A DNA stretch of 64,000 nucleotides from Cryobacterium glaciale (GTDB lineage: Bacteria; Actinomycetota; Actinomycetes; Actinomycetales; Microbacteriaceae). This document shows positions 1-8,759 of the stretch, piece after piece. The notes below the pieces were generated by a model. It worked only from the letters and a program-made list of their open reading frames with translations. It did not search any database and had not been told where the DNA came from. Every line of letters begins with the position of its first letter. Positions within the stretch are counted from its first letter, which is position 1. The stretch is taken from positions 1-64,000 of the forward strand of contig NZ_SOEY01000006.1 in NCBI RefSeq assembly GCF_004402535.1, read 5' to 3'. A program made the position numbers and the translations under genes.

Positions 1-133
1 GTAACAGCCTCAGGCTGCGCAGGTTCGCAGCAGTGAAGACCGCATCAGTTGTGCAGAGTGAACACCCCTGAATGGACGCCGATTTCGCGTCGGTCGGTTG
101 ATCCGGTTCGCTCAGGTGGGAGCGCCGCCCATC

Positions 134-150
134 GGGTACTCTACGGGATA
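134..150 (+). promoter_or_regulatory. Conserved upstream element of the first DUF6153 gene
   Basis: The sequence GGGTACTCTACGGGATA begins 67 bases before the ATG of the DUF6153 gene. A very similar sequence, GGGTACTCTGCGAGGGA, lies 64 bases before the start of the paralogous DUF6153 gene on the other strand near 12.2 kb. The rest of the two leaders is not obviously alike, so the element looks selected. It partly resembles the copper-type palindrome at 6125-6144. It could be a promoter core or a metal-regulator site. Confidence 0.4.
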
Positions 151-200
151 TAGGCTCGGCGTGAATCGTTTATTCGACCGGAATCTGAAGCGGAGGTGAC

Positions 201-668
201 ATGATTCTGAAGGCCAGCTCGATCACGGACCGCCCCCACAGATATGTCACCCGCTCAACGATCGTTGCGGTGGTTGCCATGGCCGCGATGCTGCTCGGCT
301 TGCTCGCCATTCACTCGGCGGGCGATGAGCAGGAGGTCGGCGTCGCGGCTTCAACCGCACTGATACATGCCGATTCGCCTAGCAGCCGCGATGCTAGTGC
401 GGCCGGCGGTGTCGCTGCGGATACCGCTGCAGTTCACGCCGTAAACGGATCATTCATCAGGGGAGAAATCGGCACTCTCGGCTGCGCGCTCATGGCTATG
501 GTGTGCGTTGTTCTCCTCATTCTCGCAACACGGGTGCTACCAGACCGTTTACCTGCTGAGTACGATCGTCTACTCGACGCCGGTGGTCGCTTGGCTGATG
601 CCGTCTACAATGCCCCTCTCCACATTCACAGGCCCAGCCTGACTGTTCTCTCCATCAGTCGCACCTAG
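201..668 (+). CDS. DUF6153 family small membrane protein
   Basis: A 155-residue protein with two predicted membrane segments (about residues 22-38 and 93-112) separated by a variable Ala-rich stretch. The C-terminus PSLTVLSISRT resembles actinobacterial DUF6153 proteins, whose function is unknown. The ATG follows a good ribosome site (GGAGGTGA). A paralog of 153 residues lies at 11670-12131 with the matching end PSLTLLSICRV. In both places the gene directly precedes a DUF305 gene, so the pair appears duplicated. The setting suggests a role in copper handling at the membrane, which is an inference. Confidence 0.75.
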   Translation: MILKASSITDRPHRYVTRSTIVAVVAMAAMLLGLLAIHSAGDEQEVGVAASTALIHADSPSSRDASAAGGVAADTAAVHAVNGSFIRGEIGTLGCALMAMVCVVLLILATRVLPDRLPAEYDRLLDAGGRLADAVYNAPLHIHRPSLTVLSISRT

Positions 669-764
669 ACCGAGTCCGACCCACGCGCCAGTAACAGGCC
701 GCGTAGCTTTGCCGTGCCCTACGGCCCCTCGGTTTCGGAATGTTTGACGATGAACGGAAGAACA

Positions 765-938
765 ATGCTTAGAGTACGTAAATACCTCCTTGCCACGGCA
801 GCACTGGCAACAGCGCTCACCCTCAGCGCCTGCTCTGACGGAATGGCCGGCATGGACATGGGCAGCGACTCCAAAATGATGAACCCGTCGAGGGCGTCCG
901 CTGCCTTCAATGAAGCCGATGTGACGTCTGCCCTATGA
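765..938 (+). pseudogene. Truncated DUF305 lipoprotein gene
   Basis: Encodes only 57 residues: a lipoprotein signal with lipobox LSAC, a Met/Gly/Asp-rich stretch, then FNEADVT and a stop. The full-length paralog at 10982-11575 has FNSADVT followed by the DUF305 domain with its HHEQA motifs, so this copy has lost the entire functional domain. A GGAAG ribosome site precedes the ATG. The stop overlaps the lgt start as ATGA. The gene was probably cut by a deletion that brought lgt up to the break. It may survive only as a translated leader for lgt. Confidence 0.75.
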
Positions 939-1813
939 ACATTTTTGACAGTATTCCGAGTCCTGATATCAATCTCATCCAACTGGGGCCATTCCGAATC
1001 TACTTCTACGCCCTGTTCATTCTCAGTGGCATCGTCGCGGCCGTCGTCCTCACGTCCCGGCGGCTCAGCCGCCGCGGCGGCCAGCCAGGCCTCGTCATTG
1101 ACATCGCCATCTGGACTGTTCCGTTTGGAATTGTCGGTGGACGGCTGTACCACGTTGTCACTCACCCGAACGACTACTTCTTCCCTGGCGCTGACCTGTG
1201 GAAGACGCTTTATGTGTGGGAGGGCGGTCTGGCAATCTTCGGCGCCGTCATCTTCGGTAGCGTCGGTGCATATATTGCCTGCCGGAGGGCAGGACTGCGC
1301 TTCCTGTCCTTCGCCGACGCACTGGCGCCCGGAATGTTGCTCGCGCAAGCGTTGGGGCGCCTCGGCAACTACTTCAACCAGGAGCTCTTCGGCACGCCCA
1401 CGACCCTGCCATGGGGGCTGGAGATCGACCCGTCGCAACCAGCCTTCCCAGTGGGATTGCCGGTGGACACCCTCTTTCATCCACTGTTTCTCTACGAGAT
1501 TCTCTGGAATCTGTTCGGCGTCATCATCATTCTTCTTGCCGATCGTCAATTCAACCTGCGCTGGGGGAGAGCACTCGGCCTCTACCTGGTCATCTATGGG
1601 ACGGGCCGTACCTGGTTCGAATCCTTCCGGCTTGACCCCACGGAATTCGAGCTGCTCGGGGTCAAGATCAACATGATCACCGCCGCCGTTGTCGCGATCA
1701 TCGGACTCATTGTGATCGTCGTCCAATCGCTCCGCCACCGGGAACCAGAGACCAGCCCGTACCTGCCGGGCCGGGCATGGTCATCCGAAAAAACTCCGGT
1801 CGACAGCCTCTAA
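935..1813 (+). CDS. lgt: Prolipoprotein diacylglyceryl transferase
   Basis: Lgt transfers diacylglycerol from phosphatidylglycerol to the lipobox cysteine of exported lipoproteins, in the cytoplasmic membrane. The 292-residue protein has the usual seven-TM pattern and family motifs: GGRLYHV, GRLGNYFNQELFG (the Lgt signature) and HPLFLYE. The start overlaps the preceding stop by 4 bases, suggesting translational coupling. Lying in a copper island with several lipobox proteins, it is probably an accessory second copy dedicated to them rather than the housekeeping gene. That cannot be checked from this window. Confidence 0.93.
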   Translation: MNIFDSIPSPDINLIQLGPFRIYFYALFILSGIVAAVVLTSRRLSRRGGQPGLVIDIAIWTVPFGIVGGRLYHVVTHPNDYFFPGADLWKTLYVWEGGLAIFGAVIFGSVGAYIACRRAGLRFLSFADALAPGMLLAQALGRLGNYFNQELFGTPTTLPWGLEIDPSQPAFPVGLPVDTLFHPLFLYEILWNLFGVIIILLADRQFNLRWGRALGLYLVIYGTGRTWFESFRLDPTEFELLGVKINMITAAVVAIIGLIVIVVQSLRHREPETSPYLPGRAWSSEKTPVDSL

Positions 1814-1837
1814 CCCCCGTCCCAACAGGAGGACGCA

Positions 1838-2119
1838 ATGAAGCACCCACGCGGAAAAACAGCCAAGGTCGTCGCTGTGTCGACGTTGAGCGTAGAGGAA
1901 TTGGCCCGGAAGACGTATTGGCGCAAGCGCCGGTTCGTCCGTAGCGGGCAGATGCTCATGCTCGCAGGCGTTCTCGTCGCCCTCGTGCACTGGCTCGCGC
2001 ACATTGAAGCGTTCGGGCCGGGGCAACCTGCGGGTTGGTTGGATCTTGCAGTTGGATATCCCATGGGAGGGATTCTGCTCATCGTTGGCGCGATTCTGGC
2101 CGGTAAGAAATTGCCATGA
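1838..2119 (+). CDS. Small two-TM membrane protein
   Basis: A 93-residue protein starting 24 bases after the lgt stop, with an AGGAGG ribosome site. The N-terminus is basic (residues 1-35), followed by two membrane helices at about residues 38-54 and 69-87 with a His between them (VHWLAHIEAFG). I do not recognise a named family. Position and spacing place it in one transcript with lgt and the truncated DUF305 gene. Confidence 0.65.
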   Translation: MKHPRGKTAKVVAVSTLSVEELARKTYWRKRRFVRSGQMLMLAGVLVALVHWLAHIEAFGPGQPAGWLDLAVGYPMGGILLIVGAILAGKKLP

Positions 2120-2410
2120 GCAGGAAGATAACCCATGCGAGTCGTCGGGCGGTCGCGGCAGCGTCGGCGATGTCGGCCGGGACCGAGCGGAGGCGCCCGA
2201 TCAAGAGGGCCGGGGCGTTACTGCGCCGGCCTGGCGTGGGTGTTTCCGGGTCTTAAGCCCCTACTTGGGTCTATGGCGCATCAGTAGCGTTGAAGCCACA
2301 AACGATACCGCGTCACGGGCATCGGGCGTCGCGGTTACTCGCACGCCCATTCGACCGATTTCAGTCGTAGGCTATGGGAGAGAATCCTGAAGCAGGACCG
2401 CAGAAGCGTC
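2120..2410. other. Gene-free stretch before the broken ATPase
   Basis: About 290 bases with no open frame that looks coding and no clear hairpin. It separates the lgt unit from the ATPase remains and may be decayed sequence. Confidence 0.4.
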
Positions 2411-3008
2411 GTGGTCGAAGTCAGGGGCCTGCACTGGGCAACCTCGAAGACTGTCGTCGAGAAGGTGCTTTCCCGTCGTCCCGGGGTTATCTCCGCCGAC
2501 GCGAATCCGGCATCGCAGACGGCCAGCATCAGCTATCGTCACGCTGACCGGCGGTGGCGAGGTGTTCTATGAAGCCGCAAGCATCCTGGCGTCGTTCGTT
2601 CTACTCGGCCATTGGCTGGAGATGCGGGCGCGCGGCGGCGCGAGCGAAGCGATCCGAACCCTCTTGGAACTGGCCCCGTCGGTCGCTCTGGTGATCCGAG
2701 ATGGAGAACCGGTCGAAGTGCGAACCGGCGACGTGCTGTCGGGGGACCTGCTGCTTATTCGTCCGGGGTTCAAGATCCCAGTCGACGGAACTGTGGAAGA
2801 CGGCCAATCCGATGTCGATGGGTCGATGGTGACCGGGGAAAGCCTCCCGGTCGAGAAGTCGGTCGGCTCCAACGTTGTCGGAGCCACTCGTAATACCACG
2901 ACACACCGGGTTGAGGAACCGAGCAGACTCACGCGGTTGGCGAGATCACGTGAAAGCAGACTCCAAGGAGTGAAGACCGACCTCGGAATCGTGCAACCCG
3001 TGAACTGA
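2411..3008 (+). pseudogene. Broken P1B-type (copper) ATPase
   Basis: Two pieces of one ATPase in different frames. From 2411 to about 2545 the frame reads [20 protein letters not shown], a heavy-metal-associated-like N-terminal domain without the CxxC motif. Near 2541 a second frame continues with [13 protein letters not shown], the membrane helix [10 protein letters not shown] and the actuator-domain motif TGESLPVEK. It then departs from the family after [10 protein letters not shown] (about 2892) and runs to a stop at 3008. The first membrane helices are missing at the junction, and everything after the actuator domain (ion-binding CPC helix, phosphorylation site, ATP-binding domain) is absent. 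It cannot work as a pump. Confidence 0.85.
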
Positions 3009-3054
3009 GACTCAGGCTCGCGGAGCGGCTCGGCTGAGTGGACCTGCTCGCCTT

Positions 3055-3537
3055 CTACCTTGCCGCTGAGTGAGCGAAAAGTAGTCTGTAGACCCATGAT
3101 CCGAGACACCAATGGGTGGTGGTGAGGATTATGCCGCCGAGAGCGACCATACCCCCCAGCACGAATCCCAGCGCGGGTAGTTCGTAGTAGAAGGACAAGG
3201 CGGACCCTGAAATTAGCACGGTGGATAGTAGGTAGGAAAATCGTCGTGGACTCGGCGTGGACGGAAGCGCCGGAGCACGAAGTAGATGGCGAACACCCAA
3301 GTTATAGACCAGATCAAGAATCATGCCACGAGGAAATAATGCCCCGGTAAGGGGAACGATTGCTCCCAATCCAAGAAATAAAGGCGACTGCAAAACCAAT
3401 CCAAGAACGAGCAGGACGGTCGCTACTGCTGGAGTGAATCGTAGGGGCCATGCGTAACAGGACTTGGCATCATCATTGAGACCTCCGAATCCTTGCTTAT
3501 CCAGGTTGGCCTTCGTTGATTCTCTCAGTTCCGTCAT
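3055..3537 (-). CDS. DUF4395 family membrane protein
   Basis: An integral membrane protein of about 160 residues with roughly four hydrophobic segments and the C-terminal CLGSWVYRLLF pattern of DUF4395 proteins, whose role is unknown. I chose the ATG at 3537 because AAGGAA lies just upstream; in-frame ATGs at 3561 and 3573 would add up to 12 residues. The upstream end overlaps the relic of an ABC ATPase. The gene looks intact, but its original partners have decayed. Confidence 0.6.
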   Translation of the reverse strand: MTELRESTKANLDKQGFGGLNDDAKSCYAWPLRFTPAVATVLLVLGLVLQSPLFLGLGAIVPLTGALFPRGMILDLVYNLGVRHLLRAPALPSTPSPRRFSYLLSTVLISGSALSFYYELPALGFVLGGMVALGGIILTTTHWCLGSWVYRLLFAHSAAR

Positions 3538-3560
3538 TACCAATTCCTTAATGCTGGCCA

Positions 3561-3876
3561 TAGACAATCCCATATGTTGGCGGCACGGTCGACGGCAGTG
3601 TGCTCCAGACCGCAGGCGAGGTCAAAGAGCCGGAAGTCCTGGTCACCGGTGAGACGCTCGTAGAGGATCGATTCCGGCGGGAAATAGCCATTCGAACCCG
3701 GTGTCATCATAGTTCCTTCTCCGCAATCGAAGCTGAGCACCTAGGAGAACGTTCATGTGTGTCGACTTGCCTAAACCATTTTCGCCGACGAGACCAATGA
3801 TTTCGCTAACTTCATAGCCCCGCGCTAGAGCAGAGCGCCGCTGAGCGTTTCGGGTCACAGATTCAACGACAAAGTC
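3561..3876 (-). pseudogene. ABC transporter ATP-binding protein relic
   Basis: Read on the minus strand, the first part contains a Walker A-like GLVGENGLGKST. A second part in another frame reads GYFPPESILYERLTG, matching the segment that follows Walker A in ABC-2 type exporter ATPases (commonly GYLPDEPxLYxxLTG). The sequence between is shortened and shifted. The signature motif, Walker B and the rest are missing. The piece is too short to be functional. Confidence 0.6.
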
Positions 3877-3905
3877 TTGACCGTGCTTCAGCGGTGGATC
3901 GCCTG

Positions 3906-4328
3906 TTACTTGCTGCTGTTTTCTCCTTGTAGAGCTGCGAGCACGGCGAGAAGACGTGCATCGGCTTGATCAGCAACGTTTTGTATCGCTGGGGAGTTGC
4001 TCAGTTGGACCATGGCTTGTGGGTTGATGGCTTGCACCGTGGTGGTATTCGCTGACGGGCTTCGTCGGATGACGACGTTGCACGGAAGCAGCAATCCCAT
4101 GTCGGGCTCTGCGGTGAGTGCTTGTTCGGCGAGCGGCGGGTTGCAGGCGCCCAGGATCAGGTAGTCGCCGAGTGTGCGCGCGCTTTCCACGCCGAGTTTC
4201 GCTTCGAAGGTCGCGTGGACGTCGATTTCGGTAAGTATGCCGAATCCCTGGCTTGCGAGTTCCTCCCTCACTCTGGCGACGGCTTTCTCGTAGGGCACCG
4301 GGACGGTGATGGTGTGCGCATAGTTCAT
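3906..4328 (-). CDS. DUF302 domain protein
   Basis: A 140-residue soluble protein matching DUF302 across its length, with an opening such as YEKAVARVREELASQGFGIL and the ILGACNPP segment. DUF302 proteins often accompany metal and redox genes, but their activity is not established. An AGGAGAA ribosome site precedes the ATG. It lies 46 bases downstream of the multicopper oxidase gene on the same strand, so the two are probably co-transcribed from the promoter near 6.13 kb. Confidence 0.85.
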   Translation of the reverse strand: MNYAHTITVPVPYEKAVARVREELASQGFGILTEIDVHATFEAKLGVESARTLGDYLILGACNPPLAEQALTAEPDMGLLLPCNVVIRRSPSANTTTVQAINPQAMVQLSNSPAIQNVADQADARLLAVLAALQGENSSK

Positions 4329-4374
4329 TGGCTTCTCCTGATCTATTTTCTTGAATTGGTGATTGCAGCCGGTG

Positions 4375-5838
4375 TCAGCGTGCGGTGATTATGCCCATCA
4401 TGCCGGCGTCTTCATGGTCGAGGATATGGCAGTGGTAGACGGTCCGTCCGCTGAAATCGTCGAATGCGATCCGCACGCGCACCATGCTGCGTGCCGGTAT
4501 GTTCACGACGTCCTGCCAGATCGCTGACTCGACTGATTGGCGATCCTGTTCGATAATCTGCATTGGCCAGACGTGCAGGTGTAGCGGGTGATCGAGGGTA
4601 CTGGTGTTGGTGAGGGTCCACTCTTCGACGCTTCCAAACTGCACGGTGGTGTCGACATGGGTGGCATCGAATGTCCGGTCGTTGATGGTGGCTGACATCA
4701 TGCTGCCGCCCATGCCGCCCCCCATTCCCATAGCGAACACCAGTTCGCGCCGAGCGGTGACGGCAGCGGAACGCAAGTCCCGTGGTGCGAGCTGGTCGGG
4801 TACCGCAGTGAATTCGTCGGTGTCGGCGCCGGCGACGGCGAACGTGGCCAGTACGACATCAGCGGAACTGGTCGTGCCGCCGCCCATCATTCCGCCAGAT
4901 GCACCACGGTCATAGCGGAGAGCGCGAAGGGTGGATGTGCCCGCGCGTGCGGTCACGAGCAGGTCTGCGCGATTGCCCGGAGCCAAGACGACTTCGTCGA
5001 CGTCGCGCGCGGATTCGAACCGGCCGGAGTCGATGCCGAGGAGGGTGAGTTGCTGCCCGTCGAGTCGAAGCCGCAGATAGCGGGAGGTACACGCGTTGAT
5101 AACTCGCCAGCGTTCCCGCTCGCCGGGGCTGGCGCTCAGGTCAGGAACAAGCTGCCCGTTCACCAGAACGAGCTCGCCCTCCCGGCCCGACATCTTCTCC
5201 ATTTCGGTGGCAGCTGAAATGGTGCCGGAAGAATCGAAGGTCATGTCGGAGATGACGAGTACGCGCTCGCGGGTGGCCGGGATCTCTTCGGCATCTTCTA
5301 CAATGATCGCGCCGTACAGGCCTCCGAATACCTGATCGGCGACGAGTCCGTGGTGGTGCGGGTGGTACCAGTACACGCCCGGCGGGTGATTGGTGGGTAG
5401 CTCATACCGGTAGTCGAAGGAGTCGCCGGCGTCGACCGTGACGAACATGTTGTCGCTATTGTTTTCCGGCGAGACGTGGAGGCCGTGCACGTGCAGGTTG
5501 CTCGGGTCGGTCAGTCCATTGCGCAGGCTGACATTGAGGATGTCGCCCGCCCGAACGCGCAGTGTGGGGCCGGGGACGCCCCCGTTGTAGCTGAGCGCAC
5601 GCACGTCCCGGCCGGCAATGCTGACCTGCTGAGACGACGACTCCAAGGCCACCGTCAGCACGCCATTGGAGCTACGCAGTTCAGTGGGCTGAACGAGAGC
5701 GACTCCAAGCGACCCTTCCGAAGTCTGCGGCCTCCCCGATTGTAGATTCACAACGAAGCCGGTCCCGCCGATGGCCACCCCGCCAATACCTACACCGCCC
5801 AGAATGAGAGCGTTTCGGCGGCTGATGTCAATCATCAT
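4375..5838 (-). CDS. TAT-exported multicopper oxidase
   Basis: A 487-residue multicopper oxidase of the CueO/laccase type, probably oxidising Cu(I) or organic substrates outside the membrane. The N-terminus has a twin-arginine signal (SRRNALILGG). Copper ligands are visible in order: LHVHG near residue 115, HPHHHG near 160, HPLHLH near 417 and HCHILDHEDAGMMG near 469, which together form the T1 site and the trinuclear centre. Met/Gly-rich stretches (such as MGMGGGMGG) may bind copper. The first ATG overlaps the SHOCT gene stop as ATGA; a second ATG follows directly. Confidence 0.93.
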   Translation of the reverse strand: MMIDISRRNALILGGVGIGGVAIGGTGFVVNLQSGRPQTSEGSLGVALVQPTELRSSNGVLTVALESSSQQVSIAGRDVRALSYNGGVPGPTLRVRAGDILNVSLRNGLTDPSNLHVHGLHVSPENNSDNMFVTVDAGDSFDYRYELPTNHPPGVYWYHPHHHGLVADQVFGGLYGAIIVEDAEEIPATRERVLVISDMTFDSSGTISAATEMEKMSGREGELVLVNGQLVPDLSASPGERERWRVINACTSRYLRLRLDGQQLTLLGIDSGRFESARDVDEVVLAPGNRADLLVTARAGTSTLRALRYDRGASGGMMGGGTTSSADVVLATFAVAGADTDEFTAVPDQLAPRDLRSAAVTARRELVFAMGMGGGMGGSMMSATINDRTFDATHVDTTVQFGSVEEWTLTNTSTLDHPLHLHVWPMQIIEQDRQSVESAIWQDVVNIPARSMVRVRIAFDDFSGRTVYHCHILDHEDAGMMGIITAR

Positions 5839-6089
5839 CGGCCTTCGCCGAGCACCCGTATCTGTTCGCGATACTGCTCTGCCGTCAGTTCCCCGCGAGC
5901 AAATCGCTCGTCAAGGATCTTCCGTGCGCTGGTTAGATCAGACGGCGCTGAGGGGGGCGGTGACGATGGGCCACGCTCCACGTTTTTGGTCGATAAGCGA
6001 ATGATGACGTACACGAGTATTGCTATGCCGACCATAGCCAGCAGTCCGAACCCCCAGGACCACCCCATAGTTCCATTGCCCCACATCAT
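5835..6089 (-). CDS. SHOCT domain membrane protein
   Basis: An 84-residue protein with an N-terminal Trp/Gly-rich membrane helix (about residues 12-30), a Pro/Ser linker and a C-terminal SHOCT motif (LDERFARGELTAEQY). SHOCT proteins are small oligomerising membrane-associated factors, common in copper islands with no settled function. AGGGAA lies upstream of the start. It is first in the minus-strand unit SHOCT, multicopper oxidase, DUF302, and is translationally coupled to the oxidase. Confidence 0.85.
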   Translation of the reverse strand: MMWGNGTMGWSWGFGLLAMVGIAILVYVIIRLSTKNVERGPSSPPPSAPSDLTSARKILDERFARGELTAEQYREQIRVLGEGR

Positions 6090-6124
6090 GATGTTATTCC
6101 CTTCGTAATTCGTAAATCACCTAA

Positions 6125-6144
6125 GTATACCTCTAGGGGTATAC
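6125..6144. promoter_or_regulatory. Palindromic operator, copper-sensor type
   Basis: GTATACCTCTAGGGGTATAC has two 10-base arms matching at 9 of 10 positions. It starts 36 bases upstream of the SHOCT gene and contains a -10-like TATACT on the minus strand. G/C tracts flanked by TA steps are typical of CsoR-family copper repressor sites. A bound repressor would block the promoter of the SHOCT-oxidase-DUF302 unit. No csoR gene is present in the window, so the regulator would act from elsewhere. Confidence 0.6.
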
Positions 6145-6209
6145 CATCCGACTGGATGTCAGCCGCACAAATTTAGATCGGATGGTTGACCGGAGCTTGG
6201 GCCGGTGCG

Positions 6210-7718
6210 CTAGCGCACGTAGGAGAACAGTCCGATCATGCCGCGTTCGGCGTGGTACGCGTTGTGGCAGTGCGCGATCCACTGACCGGGGTTATCGGCG
6301 TCAAATTCGAACGTAACGGTTTCTTTCGGGCGCACGATAACCGTGTCTTTGCGTGCCCCGTTGTTGGCCAGTTGAAAGCTGTGTCCGTGCAGGTGCATGG
6401 GGTGCCACATGGTGGTGTCATTGACCATCTTGACCTGAACGCGTTCATCCAGACTGATATCAAAGGCGCCCGCAGACGGCTTCTTCATGTCGAAGCGTCG
6501 CCCATTGATGCTCCAGTCATACTTGCCCATGCTGCCCGTTAGGCGCACGGTGTGGATGCGGTCGGGTGCCTTAGCGGTGAGGAGCACGGATTCGTCTGCG
6601 GTGAGGCGGCCACCGTCGGTGACTTGACCGTCCAGGGTTGACGGAAGTGCGCCGACATCTGGGGCGGTGCCGCTGCCGGTGCTGATGAGGCCGTAGGCGC
6701 GGCCGTCCTTCCCCTCGGGGATGGCCAGAAGCGGCGTGTATCCGTCCTGAACGGTGAGGATCGCATCAATGCGTTCGCCCATGCCAAGCACAACCGCGTC
6801 GACATCCTCGTGTTGCACCGGGAATCCGTCCGTGTGCGTCAGGGTTATCTTCTGCCCCGGCACCCCAACCCGGTAGGCGGTGTCTCCGGCCGCATTAATA
6901 ATCCGCAAACGAATACGGTTGCCCGGCTTGCTCTGGAATACCTCAGCATCCTGCGCGGCCCGTCCATTGAACAGATGGGCGGGTATTCTCACGTCCCCGG
7001 CGTCTCCGCCGAGGTAGGTACTTGTAGCGCCCATGAGCATGTGCGTCATGGGCATATCCATTCCGGACATGTCCATACCCATGGACAGTTCCTCGAAAGC
7101 GTCGTCAGGCGTGCCGGTGATGCCGTCGAGCCAATCGTCGAGCAGGATCACCCACTCCTGGTCATACAGCAAAGGCTCTCGCGGGTCCTCGATGATGAGC
7201 GCGCCGGAGAGGCCGCGTTCGCGTTGCATATCAACGTGCGAGTGATACCAGTACGTCCCTGGCTGGTTGAGTCGGAACTGATAGTCAAAGCTGCCGCCTG
7301 CTGGGATCGCCGGTTGCGTCACGCCGGGAACACCGTCAGCGTCATTGCGCAGAGCCAGGCCGTGCCAGTGCACGCTCGTCGATTCAGCGAGACTGTTGGC
7401 GACTGGGACGTTGAGCGTGTCCCCGATTTTCGCGCGGATGATCGGCCCGTTGATGGCTCCGTTGTACCCCCACGTGCTCAAAGCAACACCAGCGACGGTC
7501 GTGTCAAAGATTCCCGCACTGAGCTTCTGCGTGACCGTTGTCCCGGTCGAGGGGCGAGCCTCTTCGTACTGTGAAACCAGCCGATCTGTTGGCAGGATGC
7601 GATCGATAGGTTTTGCAGCCGGAGATGCCGACTGTGCGCAAGAGGCCAGTGCTGCTGTGGTTGCCGTGGCCAGGGAGGCGCCGAGGAAGGCTCGACGCGT
7701 GAAAGACGAATTCATCAA
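6210..7718 (-). CDS. TAT-exported multicopper oxidase, lipoprotein
   Basis: A 502-residue multicopper oxidase different from the one at 4375-5838. The signal combines a twin-arginine motif (FTRRAFLGAS) with a lipobox (LASC at residues 24-27), so it is likely lipid-anchored outside the membrane. Ligand motifs: HWHG near residue 117, YHSH near 158, HPMHLHGHSF near 439 and HCHNAYHAERGM near 483. A Met-rich loop near residues 213-230 (MGMDMSGMDMPM) resembles the copper-binding insert of CueO. It follows the beta-propeller lipoprotein gene by 63 bases. Confidence 0.94.
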   Translation of the reverse strand: MMNSSFTRRAFLGASLATATTAALASCAQSASPAAKPIDRILPTDRLVSQYEEARPSTGTTVTQKLSAGIFDTTVAGVALSTWGYNGAINGPIIRAKIGDTLNVPVANSLAESTSVHWHGLALRNDADGVPGVTQPAIPAGGSFDYQFRLNQPGTYWYHSHVDMQRERGLSGALIIEDPREPLLYDQEWVILLDDWLDGITGTPDDAFEELSMGMDMSGMDMPMTHMLMGATSTYLGGDAGDVRIPAHLFNGRAAQDAEVFQSKPGNRIRLRIINAAGDTAYRVGVPGQKITLTHTDGFPVQHEDVDAVVLGMGERIDAILTVQDGYTPLLAIPEGKDGRAYGLISTGSGTAPDVGALPSTLDGQVTDGGRLTADESVLLTAKAPDRIHTVRLTGSMGKYDWSINGRRFDMKKPSAGAFDISLDERVQVKMVNDTTMWHPMHLHGHSFQLANNGARKDTVIVRPKETVTFEFDADNPGQWIAHCHNAYHAERGMIGLFSYVR

Positions 7719-7781
7719 ATTTCCTTCTCTCGATGATGCGGACGTCGGTCGGATGGCCGGTGTCGTTCGGTGGTGCGGATG

Positions 7782-8759
7782 CTAACTGGACAGCGATACC
7801 AGCGCGGTCCATGTTTTCCCGTAGTCATTGCTGGCGGAGATGCCGGTGGCGTCCGCGACGAGGATCCACGGTGAGGAGCCGCCCACGACGGTGAACGCTT
7901 CGGGGGCACGCCCGGTCGTTCCGGTTTGGGTCCACGTCTCGGCGACCTGGCGCCAGACTGCGCCGCTGGGATCTAGACCGACAATTCCTCCGCCTGCGTT
8001 TGCGTCGATGGTGTCCATCAAGAGCAGCGCCGGTGCGCCAGCCAATGCGCTGAACGTGCGACCCGCATCGGTGCTCACCACGACGCCTGCGGCGGTGGTT
8101 GCGTAGAGCTGATCGGCCTGGGATGGATGCACGCTCATGTCGCGGAGGGCGAGGTTCGCTCCCGCTGACCAGGTCAGGCCGGAGTCGTCACTGACGGAAA
8201 GGGTCCCGGCGCCCGCGTCGTACCCGTAGACACGCAGGGTGCCGTCGTCGAGGGGGACGGCGTCCAGATCGTGAAAATCGGTTTTGCCCGCCAGCGACAG
8301 CGGCGTCCAGGTGGACGCACCGTCCGTGCTGGAGATAAGTCCCAGATTGGGCAGCGCCAGGTCGCTGGGTTCGGTCGGATCGGGGTGACCAGACGCCAGC
8401 AACTGACCCGGCGCGGCCACGGTGAAGCCCATTGTGTCCTGCGCCCGGCCGGCGATCTGCAGCGGCTGGGTCGTGTTCGCGCGTGGCGCTCCGGTCAGAT
8501 AGGTGTCGGGCAGCACGCCGGTGGGGATGAGCCACACCCCTTGGTGGGTGGCTGCATAGGTGTCTCCGGTGAGGGGATCGGCGCCGAGGCCATGCACGTG
8601 CTCGAAAGCGTTCGCTGCCGCGTCAATGCTGGGCGACCCTCCCGCCGAATCCACGTCATTGGCGGAACACCCCGTGAGAACCATGAGGCCTACGAGCGGG
8701 AACGAGAGTGCGATGATCCGGCGACGTGACCGGTTGAATCTAGCCAAGGGTGACTCCAC
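7782..8759 (-). CDS. BNR/sialidase-like beta-propeller lipoprotein
   Basis: A 325-residue lipoprotein (signal with lipobox LTGC) made of repeated blades with Asp-box-like motifs such as SDDSGLTWSAG, STDAGRTFS and SNDYGKTWT. This matches the F510_1955-type glycosyl-hydrolase-like proteins found in actinobacterial copper islands; no catalytic activity is shown for them. A His-rich HVHGLGADP follows the anchor. The GTG start lies 20 bases inside the end of the M23 gene, so translation is coupled. Confidence 0.82.
   Translation of the reverse strand: MESPLARFNRSRRRIIALSFPLVGLMVLTGCSANDVDSAGGSPSIDAAANAFEHVHGLGADPLTGDTYAATHQGVWLIPTGVLPDTYLTGAPRANTTQPLQIAGRAQDTMGFTVAAPGQLLASGHPDPTEPSDLALPNLGLISSTDGASTWTPLSLAGKTDFHDLDAVPLDDGTLRVYGYDAGAGTLSVSDDSGLTWSAGANLALRDMSVHPSQADQLYATTAAGVVVSTDAGRTFSALAGAPALLLMDTIDANAGGGIVGLDPSGAVWRQVAETWTQTGTTGRAPEAFTVVGGSSPWILVADATGISASNDYGKTWTALVSLSS

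Noticed and set aside
719..1738. Long open frame on the minus strand across lgt
   Set aside because: Acidic, low-complexity translation antisense to a clear lgt gene; a GC-bias artefact.
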